Shown here piece by piece: positions 7,823-14,045 of a DNA stretch of 35,707 nt; position 1 is the stretch's first letter; every line of letters starts with the position of its first letter. The stretch is from a virus. The notes under the pieces were generated by a model that ran no database searches, had not been told where the DNA came from, and saw only the letters and a program-made list of their open reading frames with translations. The DNA lies in the IMG/VR virus record IMGVR_UViG_3300030333_004663, positions 1 to 35,707 of that record. One strand, 5' to 3'. A program made the position numbers and the translations under genes.

Positions 7823-8337
7823 TGGCTAAAGCAGACCCACCTAAAAAAGAAAAAAATACAGTAGGACAAGCTGGTTTAATAGGTGGTGGTAGTTACTTAA
7901 ATAAATTAGGAACCATTGCTCAAGGACCTTATATAAATGCATATTCAAGAGGATTTAGAACTCCTAATAGACCTTTATATTTTAAACCTGGAAAAGGGCG
8001 TGTTATGGGTAGTGCTGCTTGGAATAACTATATATGGCGTGCAGAAGGCTATGCTGACATTGCTTGGAAATCAAAACGTGCAATTAATTCTGATATGGCC
8101 CCAGCTTATAATTGGAAAGCAACAGAAAAAGTTGGAAAACTTCGTAAAGTAGGTAAAGCTATGCGTGTACTTGGGAAAGCTTCTAGTGGAATAGGTACTG
8201 CGTGGGCTTTATATGATGCTTATAAATGGGGTGAACAATGGCATAAAGATAATCCCGATTATGCTAAACAAACAAACAAAATTTATGGTGTAGATTTAAG
8301 TACTAACAAACCTGGAAAATATGGAGTTGATTACTAA
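7822..8337 (+). CDS. Basic protein with C-terminal PGKYGVDY tag, copy 3
   Basis: 171 aa, TAATG start. It begins MAKADPPKKEKNTVGQ, parallel to MAKSDPPKKKNPLQ in the next gene, and ends DLSTNKPGKYGVDY. The central region is Trp/Tyr-rich with repeated small-residue helices (VGKAMRVLGKASSGIGTAWA) that could insert in membranes or pack in the capsid. So this protein shares its tail with the upstream pair and its head with the downstream gene, which makes the cassette look modular. Confidence 0.6.
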   Translation: MAKADPPKKEKNTVGQAGLIGGGSYLNKLGTIAQGPYINAYSRGFRTPNRPLYFKPGKGRVMGSAAWNNYIWRAEGYADIAWKSKRAINSDMAPAYNWKATEKVGKLRKVGKAMRVLGKASSGIGTAWALYDAYKWGEQWHKDNPDYAKQTNKIYGVDLSTNKPGKYGVDY

Positions 8338-8714
8338 TGGCTAAATCTGACCCGCCAAAGAAAAAAAATCCACTTCAAGTAATACTTGATGCACCTGAAG
8401 CTTTTAATGAATGGTATTCAAATATACCTGTTGGTCCTATAACACAAAAAGTTAGAGATAAATATAATGAAAATCCACAAAAAGGATTAAAAGAAAGTTG
8501 GCCAGGTATAGTTAAGAATGTAAGAAATGTTTATTATCATGCTGACCAATATCTTGGTGGATTATTACCTGGTGGTGCTCCTCCTTTTATGGGTAAGATT
8601 GTTAGAGATGCCTGGAAGAAACAAGATAAAATGTGGCAAGAACAAGATAGACAACATCTTGAATTTAATAAAGATATAATTGAACATGTCAGGAAACAAC
8701 AAGATGGCTCGTAG
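8337..8714 (+). CDS. Small basic protein lacking the PGKYGVDY tag
   Basis: 125 aa, TAATG start. It begins MAKSDPPKKKNPLQVILDAP, clearly related at the N-terminus to the gene before, but ends EHVRKQQDGS without the shared tail. The body is helical and charged with WPGIVKNVRNVYYHADQYLG and a Pro/Gly turn (LLPGGAPPFMG). Its TAG overlaps the start of the next gene. Unknown function. Confidence 0.55.
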   Translation: MAKSDPPKKKNPLQVILDAPEAFNEWYSNIPVGPITQKVRDKYNENPQKGLKESWPGIVKNVRNVYYHADQYLGGLLPGGAPPFMGKIVRDAWKKQDKMWQEQDRQHLEFNKDIIEHVRKQQDGS

Positions 8715-9180
8715 TAGAAGAAATCCTAGAAAACCTCTTTATAATAAAGAATTAGCTAAAATGTTTGATGCTTCAGATGCAGCTGCATATAAAAAATCTG
8801 CTTTGCAACCATATGTAACTGCTTTAAAAAAGGCTAAAAATACTTTTAAACAAGAACAACCTTCACATACTGCACCTGGAAGAACAACACCTATAACTTC
8901 AGGTTTAAATCTTGCAGAAATGGCCAGCAGAACTCGGCAAAACAATATTTTAGAACAAAAAAAATATGAAGCTTTGTCATCAGTTTACTCTGGGCCAGGT
9001 GCACAACATCATAGCGTACCTGATTGGATGAACCGTACAGACAATAATCCATGGGTATTGAAAAGTGCTAATAAATTACAAATTTCAGAATATCAAAAGA
9101 ACTTACAAAATATGTATGGACTTAGTAAAAATAACAGGAACAAACCTACTGGTGGTTCTGGTAAAAAAAGGATGGTATAA
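8704..9180 (+). CDS. Basic protein of unknown function (158 aa)
   Basis: ATG 8704 is chosen because AGGA lies 8-9 nt upstream and the protein then begins MARSRRNPRKPLYNKELAKM, like the MAK- starts of its neighbours; an in-frame TTG at 8680 is less likely. Strongly basic, Gln/Asn-rich, with little hydrophobic core and a C-terminus KPTGGSGKKRMV. Probably structural or nucleic-acid binding. No family recognised. Confidence 0.55.
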   Translation: MARSRRNPRKPLYNKELAKMFDASDAAAYKKSALQPYVTALKKAKNTFKQEQPSHTAPGRTTPITSGLNLAEMASRTRQNNILEQKKYEALSSVYSGPGAQHHSVPDWMNRTDNNPWVLKSANKLQISEYQKNLQNMYGLSKNNRNKPTGGSGKKRMV

Positions 9181-9251
9181 TGCCTATAACTAAATCAGGT
9201 AAGAAAAAAGCCTATAAGGTCAAAAAAAGTACACGTTACAAGAAAAGATAG
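9180..9251 (+). CDS. 23-residue polybasic peptide
   Basis: Starts by TAATG and ends with TAG at 9249-9251. Eleven Lys or Arg in 23 residues (MPITKSGKKKAYKVKKSTRY then KKR). It is the last rightward gene before the convergent junction. It could condense DNA in the head or bind RNA. The coupled start and the Lys/Arg pattern, similar to the preceding basic proteins, support it. Confidence 0.5.
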   Translation: MPITKSGKKKAYKVKKSTRYKKR

Positions 9252-9261
9252 GCTTCCTGAG

Positions 9262-9280
9262 ACTTAGAGTATATCTAAGT
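9262..9280. terminator. Hairpin at the convergent gene junction
   Basis: ACTTAGA (9262-9268), loop GTATA, TCTAAGT (9274-9280): a perfect 7-bp stem that overlaps the stop codon of the leftward gene and lies 10 nt after the rightward stop. There is no U-run on either side, so it is at best a weak or factor-assisted bidirectional terminator. Confidence 0.35.
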
Positions 9281-9893
9281 CATCAGGATAAGACCATGCC
9301 TGTTCAGGCACAAAGTATGAACCTCCCATAGGGAATTCCCATACTTGTAATATGTCTTGTATTGTTGGGTATGTATTTGAACTTTCGTAATCACCTGTAT
9401 AGATTACATCAGTAACATATCTAGTCATGAGAGTACTGACCTTACCATTATCATAAGCTTTATTAAACTTAATATCATTAAGATTTTTAAGTCTCATAAG
9501 ATGATTTAATGTTTGTTCTGTCACTTCTTGATTGTTCTTTTTCTGTGGTGTACGTGTCATATGGTCAATACTTGTTGTTATTGACGTACCACGTCTAGTG
9601 CTATATCTATTGTTAGCCAATTTAGCACCGTCCTTTAGCAAGATACTTGGTTTATGACTAAAGTCCATTTGTATTGTCATAGTGTCTCTGTCAATTATAT
9701 AATATACATAGACTTCGGCACCCTTTGGTGTCAAGCCAAGAAAACGCTTGCCCCCAAATTCATTAAGCTTTTCGGCATTCGCTATTCTCTTGTCCATTAC
9801 TTTCTGTGCTGCAGAAGAAATTTCTCTTCTTTCTGGTACACGTCTGTCTTCCCTGGTAGTAAAGGCCTTCCCTTTACGTAAGTTCATAGGCAT
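9264..9893 (-). CDS. Unknown early protein (209 aa)
   Basis: Start ATG 9893 has an excellent ribosome binding site (GGAGG, 6 nt away); a second in-frame ATG at 9887 overlaps the upstream stop. The N-terminus is basic (KGKAFTTREDRRVPERREIS), the middle has beta-like segments (GAEVYVYYIIDRDTMTIQMD) and the C-terminus is acidic and aromatic (VPEQAWSYPDDLDIL). It is the last gene of the left early operon. No family recognised. Confidence 0.6.
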   Translation of the reverse strand: MPMNLRKGKAFTTREDRRVPERREISSAAQKVMDKRIANAEKLNEFGGKRFLGLTPKGAEVYVYYIIDRDTMTIQMDFSHKPSILLKDGAKLANNRYSTRRGTSITTSIDHMTRTPQKKNNQEVTEQTLNHLMRLKNLNDIKFNKAYDNGKVSTLMTRYVTDVIYTGDYESSNTYPTIQDILQVWEFPMGGSYFVPEQAWSYPDDLDIL

Positions 9894-9967
9894 ATATGTC
9901 CTCCTTCTTCTAAATCTTCAAAACAATCTTCACAAAAGTACTCCATTCCGGGTACAGGATGTGACAT
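9884..9967 (-). CDS. 27-aa CxxC mini-protein
   Basis: ATG 9967 overlaps the previous stop (TAATG), and its TGA lies inside the start of the next gene. The sequence contains YFCEDCFEDLEEGGHIC: a CxxC followed by another Cys and a His, a possible half zinc site. Its coding sequence includes the GGAGG used by the next gene. Coupled on both sides, so likely translated. Confidence 0.5.
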   Translation of the reverse strand: MSHPVPGMEYFCEDCFEDLEEGGHICL

Positions 9968-10173
9968 TATTCTTCCTCTGCTTGTTTTTGTTTTTCCCAT
10001 TGATTGTTGTAATCTGACACAAATTGTGTGATTAATTCATCAACTTTCTCTATGTTAGGTATTTGTTGTAAAGCTGCGTTACCTAAAACGCCTATTAAAT
10101 TAACTGCCCAATTGCGTAATAACATAGGACTGTCAAATATATTTGATACTGGTATGTCTTTCTTTTCTGTCAT
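9967..10173 (-). CDS. Small helical protein ending in EEE
   Basis: 68 aa from ATG 10173, chosen because GGGAGA lies 4 nt upstream and ATGA overlaps the lytic transglycosylase stop; a TTG-initiated longer form from 10188 is unlikely. Middle LRNWAVNLIGVLGNAALQQI is amphipathic, and the C-terminus is KQKQAEEE. It follows a transglycosylase directly, so a role in lysis control is conceivable. One of six early proteins with a Glu-Glu-Glu C-terminus. Confidence 0.6.
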   Translation of the reverse strand: MTEKKDIPVSNIFDSPMLLRNWAVNLIGVLGNAALQQIPNIEKVDELITQFVSDYNNQWEKQKQAEEE

Positions 10174-10580
10174 TTGTTCTCCCAACAATGCTTACTACTA
10201 TTCCAGTGGTGCCAACCATCGTGTTTTATTAGCCATGCAGCTACTGCAGTTGACACTTCAGGGTTAGTTCTATTACTTGTAAGATTAAGCTTAGGTGTTA
10301 ACCAAGCCCATGTGTCGTCGTTAAACTGCCACAATCCTACATCTTTTGTACCGTCTCTGTTCTTACCTACTGCGTTCGCTTTACCTTTACTTTCACAATA
10401 TATAATCTTTAGAGACTTTATTTGGTCATCAATATTGTCAAAGTATTTAGCTATTGTAGGTTGCCAATCGTAAACGTATTCAACCATATGCTTCTCTTGT
10501 AAACAATATTGATAGTTACTAATATCGTCAATTGTAGGACTAGTTAGTAACATACAACTAACGATACTATTAAGTAACAT
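10170..10580 (-). CDS. Secreted lytic transglycosylase-like lysozyme
   Basis: 136 aa. Residues 1-14 (MLLNSIVSCMLLTS) look like a short signal or lipoprotein-type leader with Cys 9. The catalytic core is of the SLT/lysozyme-like fold: IIYCESKGKANAVGKNRDGT with E63 as the probable acid, then KDVGLWQFNDDTWAWL, the conserved GLWQFN stretch, and AAWLIKHDGWHHWNSSKHCW. Cys 62 and Cys 132 could pair. It would cleave peptidoglycan glycan strands. Its place in the early arm, away from the holins at 4-7 kb, suggests entry or superinfection effects as well as lysis. Confidence 0.75.
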   Translation of the reverse strand: MLLNSIVSCMLLTSPTIDDISNYQYCLQEKHMVEYVYDWQPTIAKYFDNIDDQIKSLKIIYCESKGKANAVGKNRDGTKDVGLWQFNDDTWAWLTPKLNLTSNRTNPEVSTAVAAWLIKHDGWHHWNSSKHCWENK

Positions 10581-10583
10581 AAA

Positions 10584-10856
10584 TTATTTTGTAGCTTTAG
10601 TTCTCATCTTAGGCATACTTTGTAATTGATATTTAAAATGACCTCTACCTTTTGCAGGCATAGTCATGATATCAAAACCTCTGTCCCTTAATTCAAACAA
10701 TACGCTACCAAATCTAGTAGCACGTAAGTCAAATACAAACTCACTGTTACTAATAGGTTCGTCGTCCATAAATTCAATCAATACATATTCTATTAATTGA
10801 CTTTTGTTTTTAATGTGTTCAGGAATCTTCTTCCCACGAAATGATTTCACTATCAT
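10584..10856 (-). CDS. Winged-helix/HTH DNA-binding protein
   Basis: 90 aa, with a near-consensus ribosome binding site (AAGGAGG, 6 nt before ATG). Residues about 22-75 follow the pattern of small phage winged helix proteins (HTH_39 type in my reading): LIEYVLIEFMDDEPISNSEF, then ..GSVLFELRDRGFDIMTMPAKG.., where ELRxRGFxI is the recognition helix end and wing. The basic C-terminus (MPKMRTKATK) may contact DNA. Probable early regulator or recombination accessory factor. Confidence 0.6.
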   Translation of the reverse strand: MIVKSFRGKKIPEHIKNKSQLIEYVLIEFMDDEPISNSEFVFDLRATRFGSVLFELRDRGFDIMTMPAKGRGHFKYQLQSMPKMRTKATK

Positions 10857-10982
10857 TTATTTCCTCCTTATAATCATGTTGTATTTTACACAACCAACAT
10901 TCTGACAGCCTATAACTTTCCTGTCTGACTTTGTAAAATCTGTTAAAGCTTGGTTGCAAGATTTACAGAATCTCTTTGTCAT
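10857..10982 (-). CDS. Zinc-ribbon mini-protein (41 aa)
   Basis: Begins inside the end of the upstream gene (20-nt overlap in another frame) and ends directly before the next ATG. It has two Cys pairs, FCKSCNQ and GCQNVGCVKY, spaced like a treble-clef or ribbon zinc site, with basic residues throughout (MTKRFCKSCNQALTDFTKSD). A nucleic-acid binding role in the annealing operon is likely. Too short for most gene finders. Confidence 0.6.
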   Translation of the reverse strand: MTKRFCKSCNQALTDFTKSDRKVIGCQNVGCVKYNMIIRRK

Positions 10983-11499
10983 TGATACCCCATTCATCTG
11001 GTATATCACTGTTATCTAACCACCAAGACTTACGCCACCTGCCTGTGTGTCCACCGCATATAGCAGGGTCATTGGTGCTACAAACAAAGTCTGGACTCTT
11101 ATCAGACTTCTTGTTATTTCTGTTGTCATAGACTAGTGCCTTACAATAAGGACACTTTAAGTCATCACGAAATTTCTTTCTTTCTTCCAATTCGCTTACC
11201 ACCTTATCAACTGTGCCAGATAAAGGATTATCTCCACCTTTAATTTCTACAGGTCCCATTATACTTTCTATTCTATCGACTACATCATCTTCTTGAGTTA
11301 AATCAGGAAGAGTGCTTGACTTTTCTACAAAGGTAAGGTACTTATCTACTTGGTCATTAGACCATAAAGCCCTATCTTCTGGGTATTTCATTACTGTTGC
11401 ATACTTATTAGCGTATCCAATAATAATTTTTATCTGTTCTGGCTTACAATCTCTTAAGATTTCTGCTACTGATTTAGCTATGAACTGTACGTCAGCCAT
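10963..11499 (-). CDS. Zinc-binding protein next to the annealing protein
   Basis: 178 aa. The N-terminal 70 residues are helical (VAEILRDCKPEQIKIIIGYA). The C-terminal third is a putative zinc ribbon: KCPYCKALVYDN, then FVCST and ICGGHTGRWRKSWWLDN. It starts by ATG overlapping the stop of the Rad52/Sak-like gene, so they are translationally coupled and may act together in recombination. No named family. Confidence 0.6.
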   Translation of the reverse strand: MADVQFIAKSVAEILRDCKPEQIKIIIGYANKYATVMKYPEDRALWSNDQVDKYLTFVEKSSTLPDLTQEDDVVDRIESIMGPVEIKGGDNPLSGTVDKVVSELEERKKFRDDLKCPYCKALVYDNRNNKKSDKSPDFVCSTNDPAICGGHTGRWRKSWWLDNSDIPDEWGINDKEIL

Positions 11500-12059
11500 T
11501 AGAATGGTGCCTGTTGTTCTGTATCATCATCGTCTTCAGTACCAAGTATGCTGTCCATAATATCATTCATACGTTGTTCATCTTCTTTAGTAGGTTTATG
11601 TTCTTTCAAACGCATATCTACTTTAGTTACTTCTATTCTGTCTTCAGGTGGAACAACTGCTGTAGCTTCTTCTTCTGATTCTACTGAACCAGACCATAGT
11701 TCTACACCTAATCCGAATCTCATACATGCACGTTTGAATGCGTCAGACTCTGCGTCTTTGAGATTTGTACCGTCATTAAACTTATCGTTGTTTAATTTAA
11801 ACGTATCTATATCGCCAAAGCCTTCATATGTTCCCATATGGTCTCCGTCATGTATTGTTATAATACCTTTCGCACCTACAATTCTTTTCTCTCCATTGTG
11901 TGTGCTGTATATTGGTTCACAAAACCAACTGTATTTAACTCCACTATCACGTAATCTTTCTACATAATGTGCGTGTGGTACATAATCACCGAACTTTCCT
12001 GCTGGTGCTGGCTTAACCAACTCCTTAGGAAATGGTGCAAGTAATTTATCTTTACTCAT
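11499..12059 (-). CDS. Rad52/Sak-like single-strand annealing protein
   Basis: 186 aa. The core reads LAPFPKELVKPAPAGKFGDY, VPHAHYVERLRDSGVKYSWF, a beta strand pair around GAKGIITIHDGDHMGTYEGFGD, and NLKDAESDAFKRACMRFGLG followed by VELW. The DAxxDAxKRAxxxFGLG helix is the strongest mark of the Rad52/ERF/Sak annealing superfamily. It would pair complementary single strands in phage recombination. The C-terminus is acidic and ends DDDDTEQQAPF, resembling the DDDxPF tip of bacterial SSB that recruits partners. RBS AAAAGGAGA precedes ATG. A hairpin leader lies 25 nt upstream. Confidence 0.7.
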   Translation of the reverse strand: MSKDKLLAPFPKELVKPAPAGKFGDYVPHAHYVERLRDSGVKYSWFCEPIYSTHNGEKRIVGAKGIITIHDGDHMGTYEGFGDIDTFKLNNDKFNDGTNLKDAESDAFKRACMRFGLGVELWSGSVESEEEATAVVPPEDRIEVTKVDMRLKEHKPTKEDEQRMNDIMDSILGTEDDDDTEQQAPF

Positions 12060-12083
12060 ATTCTCCTTTTCATATTCATATCA

Positions 12084-12121
12084 GGGACAGAAAATTGACC
12101 CCTGAAAGGGATGACTGTCCC
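12084..12121 (-). promoter_or_regulatory. Structured leader of the annealing gene
   Basis: GGGACAG at 12084-12090 pairs with CTGTCCC at 12115-12121; inside, CCCT-GAA-AGGG (12100-12110, plus strand) forms a second stem with the same triloop seen in the three-way junction leaders near 22 kb. It lies between the stop of the 56-aa gene and the start at 12059. There is no U-run, so a post-transcriptional role fits better than termination. Confidence 0.6.
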
Positions 12122-12137
12122 GTGAAACTATTTTAGC

Positions 12138-12308
12138 TTATTCTTCTTCTAAAGCCAAAAGTTGCCTTAAGTTTGTTATACCTCTTTCAACTGGTACAAA
12201 CTTAAAGTCTCCACTGTCATTTAAGAGTATGAATTGTGGTACGTCTCCCATTCCACTATATTCTATGCTCTGTAATCTCCATTTGTCTTTGACATTTATA
12301 TCTGTCAT
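12138..12308 (-). CDS. Small protein ending in EEE (56 aa)
   Basis: ATG 12308 with a weak GGATAG upstream; the gene starts 17 nt after the metallophosphoesterase stop. Sequence MTDINVKDKWRLQSIEYSGM, a beta-like QFILLNDSGDFKFVPVERG, and end LLALEEE. The GDFKFVPV part looks like a small beta fold. Unknown function; one of six early proteins with this C-terminus. Confidence 0.6.
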   Translation of the reverse strand: MTDINVKDKWRLQSIEYSGMGDVPQFILLNDSGDFKFVPVERGITNLRQLLALEEE

Positions 12309-12324
12309 ATACTATCCAAACGTT

Positions 12325-13380
12325 CTATACATCATCTAATTTTACCAAGTATTCTGCTGTCACGCCAGTACCTGGCTTACAAAAAAGTAACCATTGACAT
12401 GGTCTACCCATACTTGCTAATTGTTCTAATGCATATGTATTGTAGCTTTCTGTACTTCCATTAACCCATAACCTTATATCATTAAGATACATAGTTGTTG
12501 GTGTATGAAAGTGGCCAGCAATTGCGTAATCAAAGTCAGGCATTAAACCATTTGCAGCTAATGTCTTCCAACCCTGTAGCTTCTTACCAAACCCGTACCA
12601 AGGAAAGCCACTAAATCCTCGTACGTTATCGCCATGCCAGATAAAAAATTTACATTTTCTACCCAGATTAGCTATGTCGAACCAATGGTTATCGCCTGTA
12701 CTATCAGGTATAGTCCATTTAATTCTCTTTTCATCTCTATATATCATTGACATTATGCTTCCTAGCATTCTGTCAGCGTTAGAATCTGGATGGTAATCTT
12801 TTCTATTACGTCCACCCAAGTGTCCATGATTTCCTATAACCCAATGAACATCTACTTCTTCAAAGTTAGCTAACAATATGTCAAAAAATTTTGTCATAAT
12901 TCTAGGACCGTCTAATGTCACTTGTTTATATAGACTTGAATCTATTAAGTGTTGTTGTCCTGGAAAGATTAGCTCACCTTCTATAATGTCGCCTGCTGCA
13001 AATACTGCAACCTTGCGTATAGGATGTGCTTTACGCTGTATGTTGGCCAATTCGACCACTTTCTTAGCATATGCTACAACTCGTCTCTCAGCTACCTCTG
13101 TGTTGTATTCAGGGGTAATTTTAGCTAATTGTATGTCACTAAGTACAGCTATAGCTATTTCTTCGTGTTTAGTTTTCTTAGAACTAATAGGTTTAGGAAC
13201 TTTTGGTTTGTTCCATAAGTTTAAATTAGTTTGTACAGCACTATATATAGCGTCAATTAAATCTTCTTTACGATTTTTAGCTTTATCTAGTTGCTTAAGT
13301 AATTTAAGGTTATCCTTTTTTAGTTCTTGTATCTGTTTGCTTTCAGCTTCAGCTAATAGGTCATCTATATTTTTACTCAT
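12325..13380 (-). CDS. Calcineurin-like metallophosphoesterase
   Basis: 351 aa. After a coiled N-terminus (residues 10-50) the metal-site motifs appear in order: LSDIQLAK (D82, with Gln where DxH normally has His), AAGDIIEG (GD 130-131), VIGNHGH (183-187), WHGDN, and IAGHFHTP near residue 290. This is the Mre11/SbcD-type phosphoesterase layout, so nuclease or phosphodiesterase activity is probable. The D-x-Q variant at motif I may alter one metal site. It overlaps the upstream HTH gene by 8 nt. Phage homologs often lie with recombination genes, as here. Confidence 0.75.
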   Translation of the reverse strand: MSKNIDDLLAEAESKQIQELKKDNLKLLKQLDKAKNRKEDLIDAIYSAVQTNLNLWNKPKVPKPISSKKTKHEEIAIAVLSDIQLAKITPEYNTEVAERRVVAYAKKVVELANIQRKAHPIRKVAVFAAGDIIEGELIFPGQQHLIDSSLYKQVTLDGPRIMTKFFDILLANFEEVDVHWVIGNHGHLGGRNRKDYHPDSNADRMLGSIMSMIYRDEKRIKWTIPDSTGDNHWFDIANLGRKCKFFIWHGDNVRGFSGFPWYGFGKKLQGWKTLAANGLMPDFDYAIAGHFHTPTTMYLNDIRLWVNGSTESYNTYALEQLASMGRPCQWLLFCKPGTGVTAEYLVKLDDV

Positions 13381-13612
13381 TGGATGTCTCCAATTTTTTA
13401 AGATACTTTCTAATAGCTGATTCAGATATTTGTATATTAAAGTGTTCGTCTAGTAACCTATGTACTACATATGGTTTCATAACTACACCGTCCTTTACCC
13501 TGTCCTTTAAAGCAATCCAAAAAGGCATAGCGTCTTTTGTTATTTTACTTTCAACAAAATGTGCTCCTCGTTTACCTTCACTGGCTTCCTTTAGTAATTG
13601 TTCTATATCCAT
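13373..13612 (-). CDS. HTH-like early protein, first gene of the left operon
   Basis: 79 aa, no ribosome binding site, ATG exactly 7 nt after a TATTAT box, hence likely leaderless. The C-terminal part KPYVVHRLLDEHFNIQISES followed by AIRKYLKKLE looks like a helix-turn-helix with the second helix at SESAIRKYLKK. N-terminal part is basic and helical. As the first gene after the regulatory island it could regulate its own operon. The next gene overlaps it by 8 nt. Confidence 0.55.
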   Translation of the reverse strand: MDIEQLLKEASEGKRGAHFVESKITKDAMPFWIALKDRVKDGVVMKPYVVHRLLDEHFNIQISESAIRKYLKKLETSNE

Positions 13613-13619
13613 ATAAATG

Positions 13620-13625
13620 ATAATA
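13620..13625 (-). promoter_or_regulatory. -10 box for a leaderless early transcript
   Basis: On the minus strand TATTAT is followed by CATTTAT and then ATG at 13612, a 7-nt gap that places the transcription start on the start codon. A TTGAAG at about 13641-13646 could be the -35 box, with a short 15-nt spacer. The same spacing is found at 2081-2094. Confidence 0.5.
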
Positions 13626-13678
13626 ACAGAAAAAAAACGTCTTCAAGTTATTAAAAAAGAATATAAACCTTTCCTTAG

Positions 13679-13780
13679 CTTTCCACACCGGACAGCACCT
13701 AAGCACAGCTTTCCGCTGCATAATGAAATCTTGAAATTTTTTTAGGCCTCACCTTTCCGCACCGAACCCGACCTTAGCCC
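13679..13780. repeat. Imperfect C-rich direct repeat pair (13679-13706, 13753-13780)
   Basis: Two 28-bp units, both starting CTTTCC and containing CACCG..AC...ACCT.AGC, agree at 21 of 28 positions. A related unit with CGAACCCAACCTGACCCCAG lies at 18.80 kb. These are GC-rich islands in an otherwise AT-rich genome. A CAGC-TTTCC-GCTG hairpin (13707-13719) sits between the units. Iterons for replication or a protein-binding site are possible. Confidence 0.55.
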
Positions 13781-13797
13781 TGCTAACCAAGCCGAAG

Positions 13798-13840
13798 CGG
13801 AGTACCTTGTAACACACTTTATATATTACAAGCTACTCCG
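13798..13840. repeat. 15-bp stem inverted repeat
   Basis: CGGAGTACCTTGTAA (13798-13812) and TTACAAGCTACTCCG (13826-13840) are complementary at 14 of 15 positions around a 13-nt AT-rich loop. No U-run follows on either strand. It is one of the longest hairpins in the window and lies inside the noncoding island between two early operons. Confidence 0.7.
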
Positions 13841-13857
13841 TAGGTCTGTTTGGTTAA

Positions 13858-13915
13858 GAGACTCTATTAGTGTAGCTTAATCATGAGACTCCCTTATGTA
13901 GCTTTATACTCATGA
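13858..13915. repeat. Tandem direct repeat of about 30 bp
   Basis: Unit 1 (13858-13886) and unit 2 (13885-13915) both run GAGACTC..TTA.TGTAGCTT.AT..CATGA, with small indels. They are head to tail and share two bases. On the minus strand each encodes a possible start followed by a few codons (MSIKLHKGVS and MIKLH), but these are too short to call. Confidence 0.65.
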
Positions 13916-13933
13916 AAGAATTTAAATACATAC

Positions 13934-13995
13934 GATGAACCCTGCTTAACAAAGGAAAGGAGGACTTCGCACTGTTGCCAGTTACAAGGTTCATC
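13934..13995 (-). ncRNA. Candidate stem-loop RNA with anti-Shine-Dalgarno loop
   Basis: GATGAACC (13934-13941) and GGTTCATC (13988-13995) form a perfect 8-bp stem, supported by a second TAAC/GTTA stem inside. Read on the minus strand the loop contains CCTCCTTTC (complement of 13955-13963), identical to nine bases of the usual 3' end of bacterial 16S rRNA. On the plus strand the same stretch is a perfect Shine-Dalgarno sequence but has no convincing reading frame after it (a TTG 11 nt on opens 27 codons). Whether it is transcribed is unknown. Confidence 0.35.
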
Positions 13996-14021
13996 TTATA
14001 TGTATATGTATATATGATATA

Positions 14022-14043
14022 TCTAAGAGTTCTCACTCTTAGA
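14022..14043. terminator. Terminator hairpin after the VWA gene
   Basis: TCTAAGAGT (14022-14030), loop TCTC, ACTCTTAGA (14035-14043): a perfect 9-bp stem. The leftward gene ends at 14046, directly before it. On the plus strand it is followed by TTTTATT, so the U-run favours termination of rightward transcripts; for the leftward transcript it is a hairpin with an AT-rich but not U-rich tail. Confidence 0.55.
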
Positions 14044-14045
14044 TT

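Larger units (their letters stand above)
7395..8344 (+). repeat. Three 52-bp junction repeats (7395-7446, 7778-7829, 8293-8344)
   Basis: Each copy is exactly 52 bp without indels and spans the C-terminal tag codons, the stop-start overlap and the first codons of the next gene (ending in GGCTAA). Copies 1 and 2 differ at 2 positions, copies 1 and 3 at 7. The spacing is unequal (383 and 515 bp), so the inserts between differ while the junction is kept. This is what homologous recombination between cassettes, or selection on both tag and translational coupling, would leave. Confidence 0.85.
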
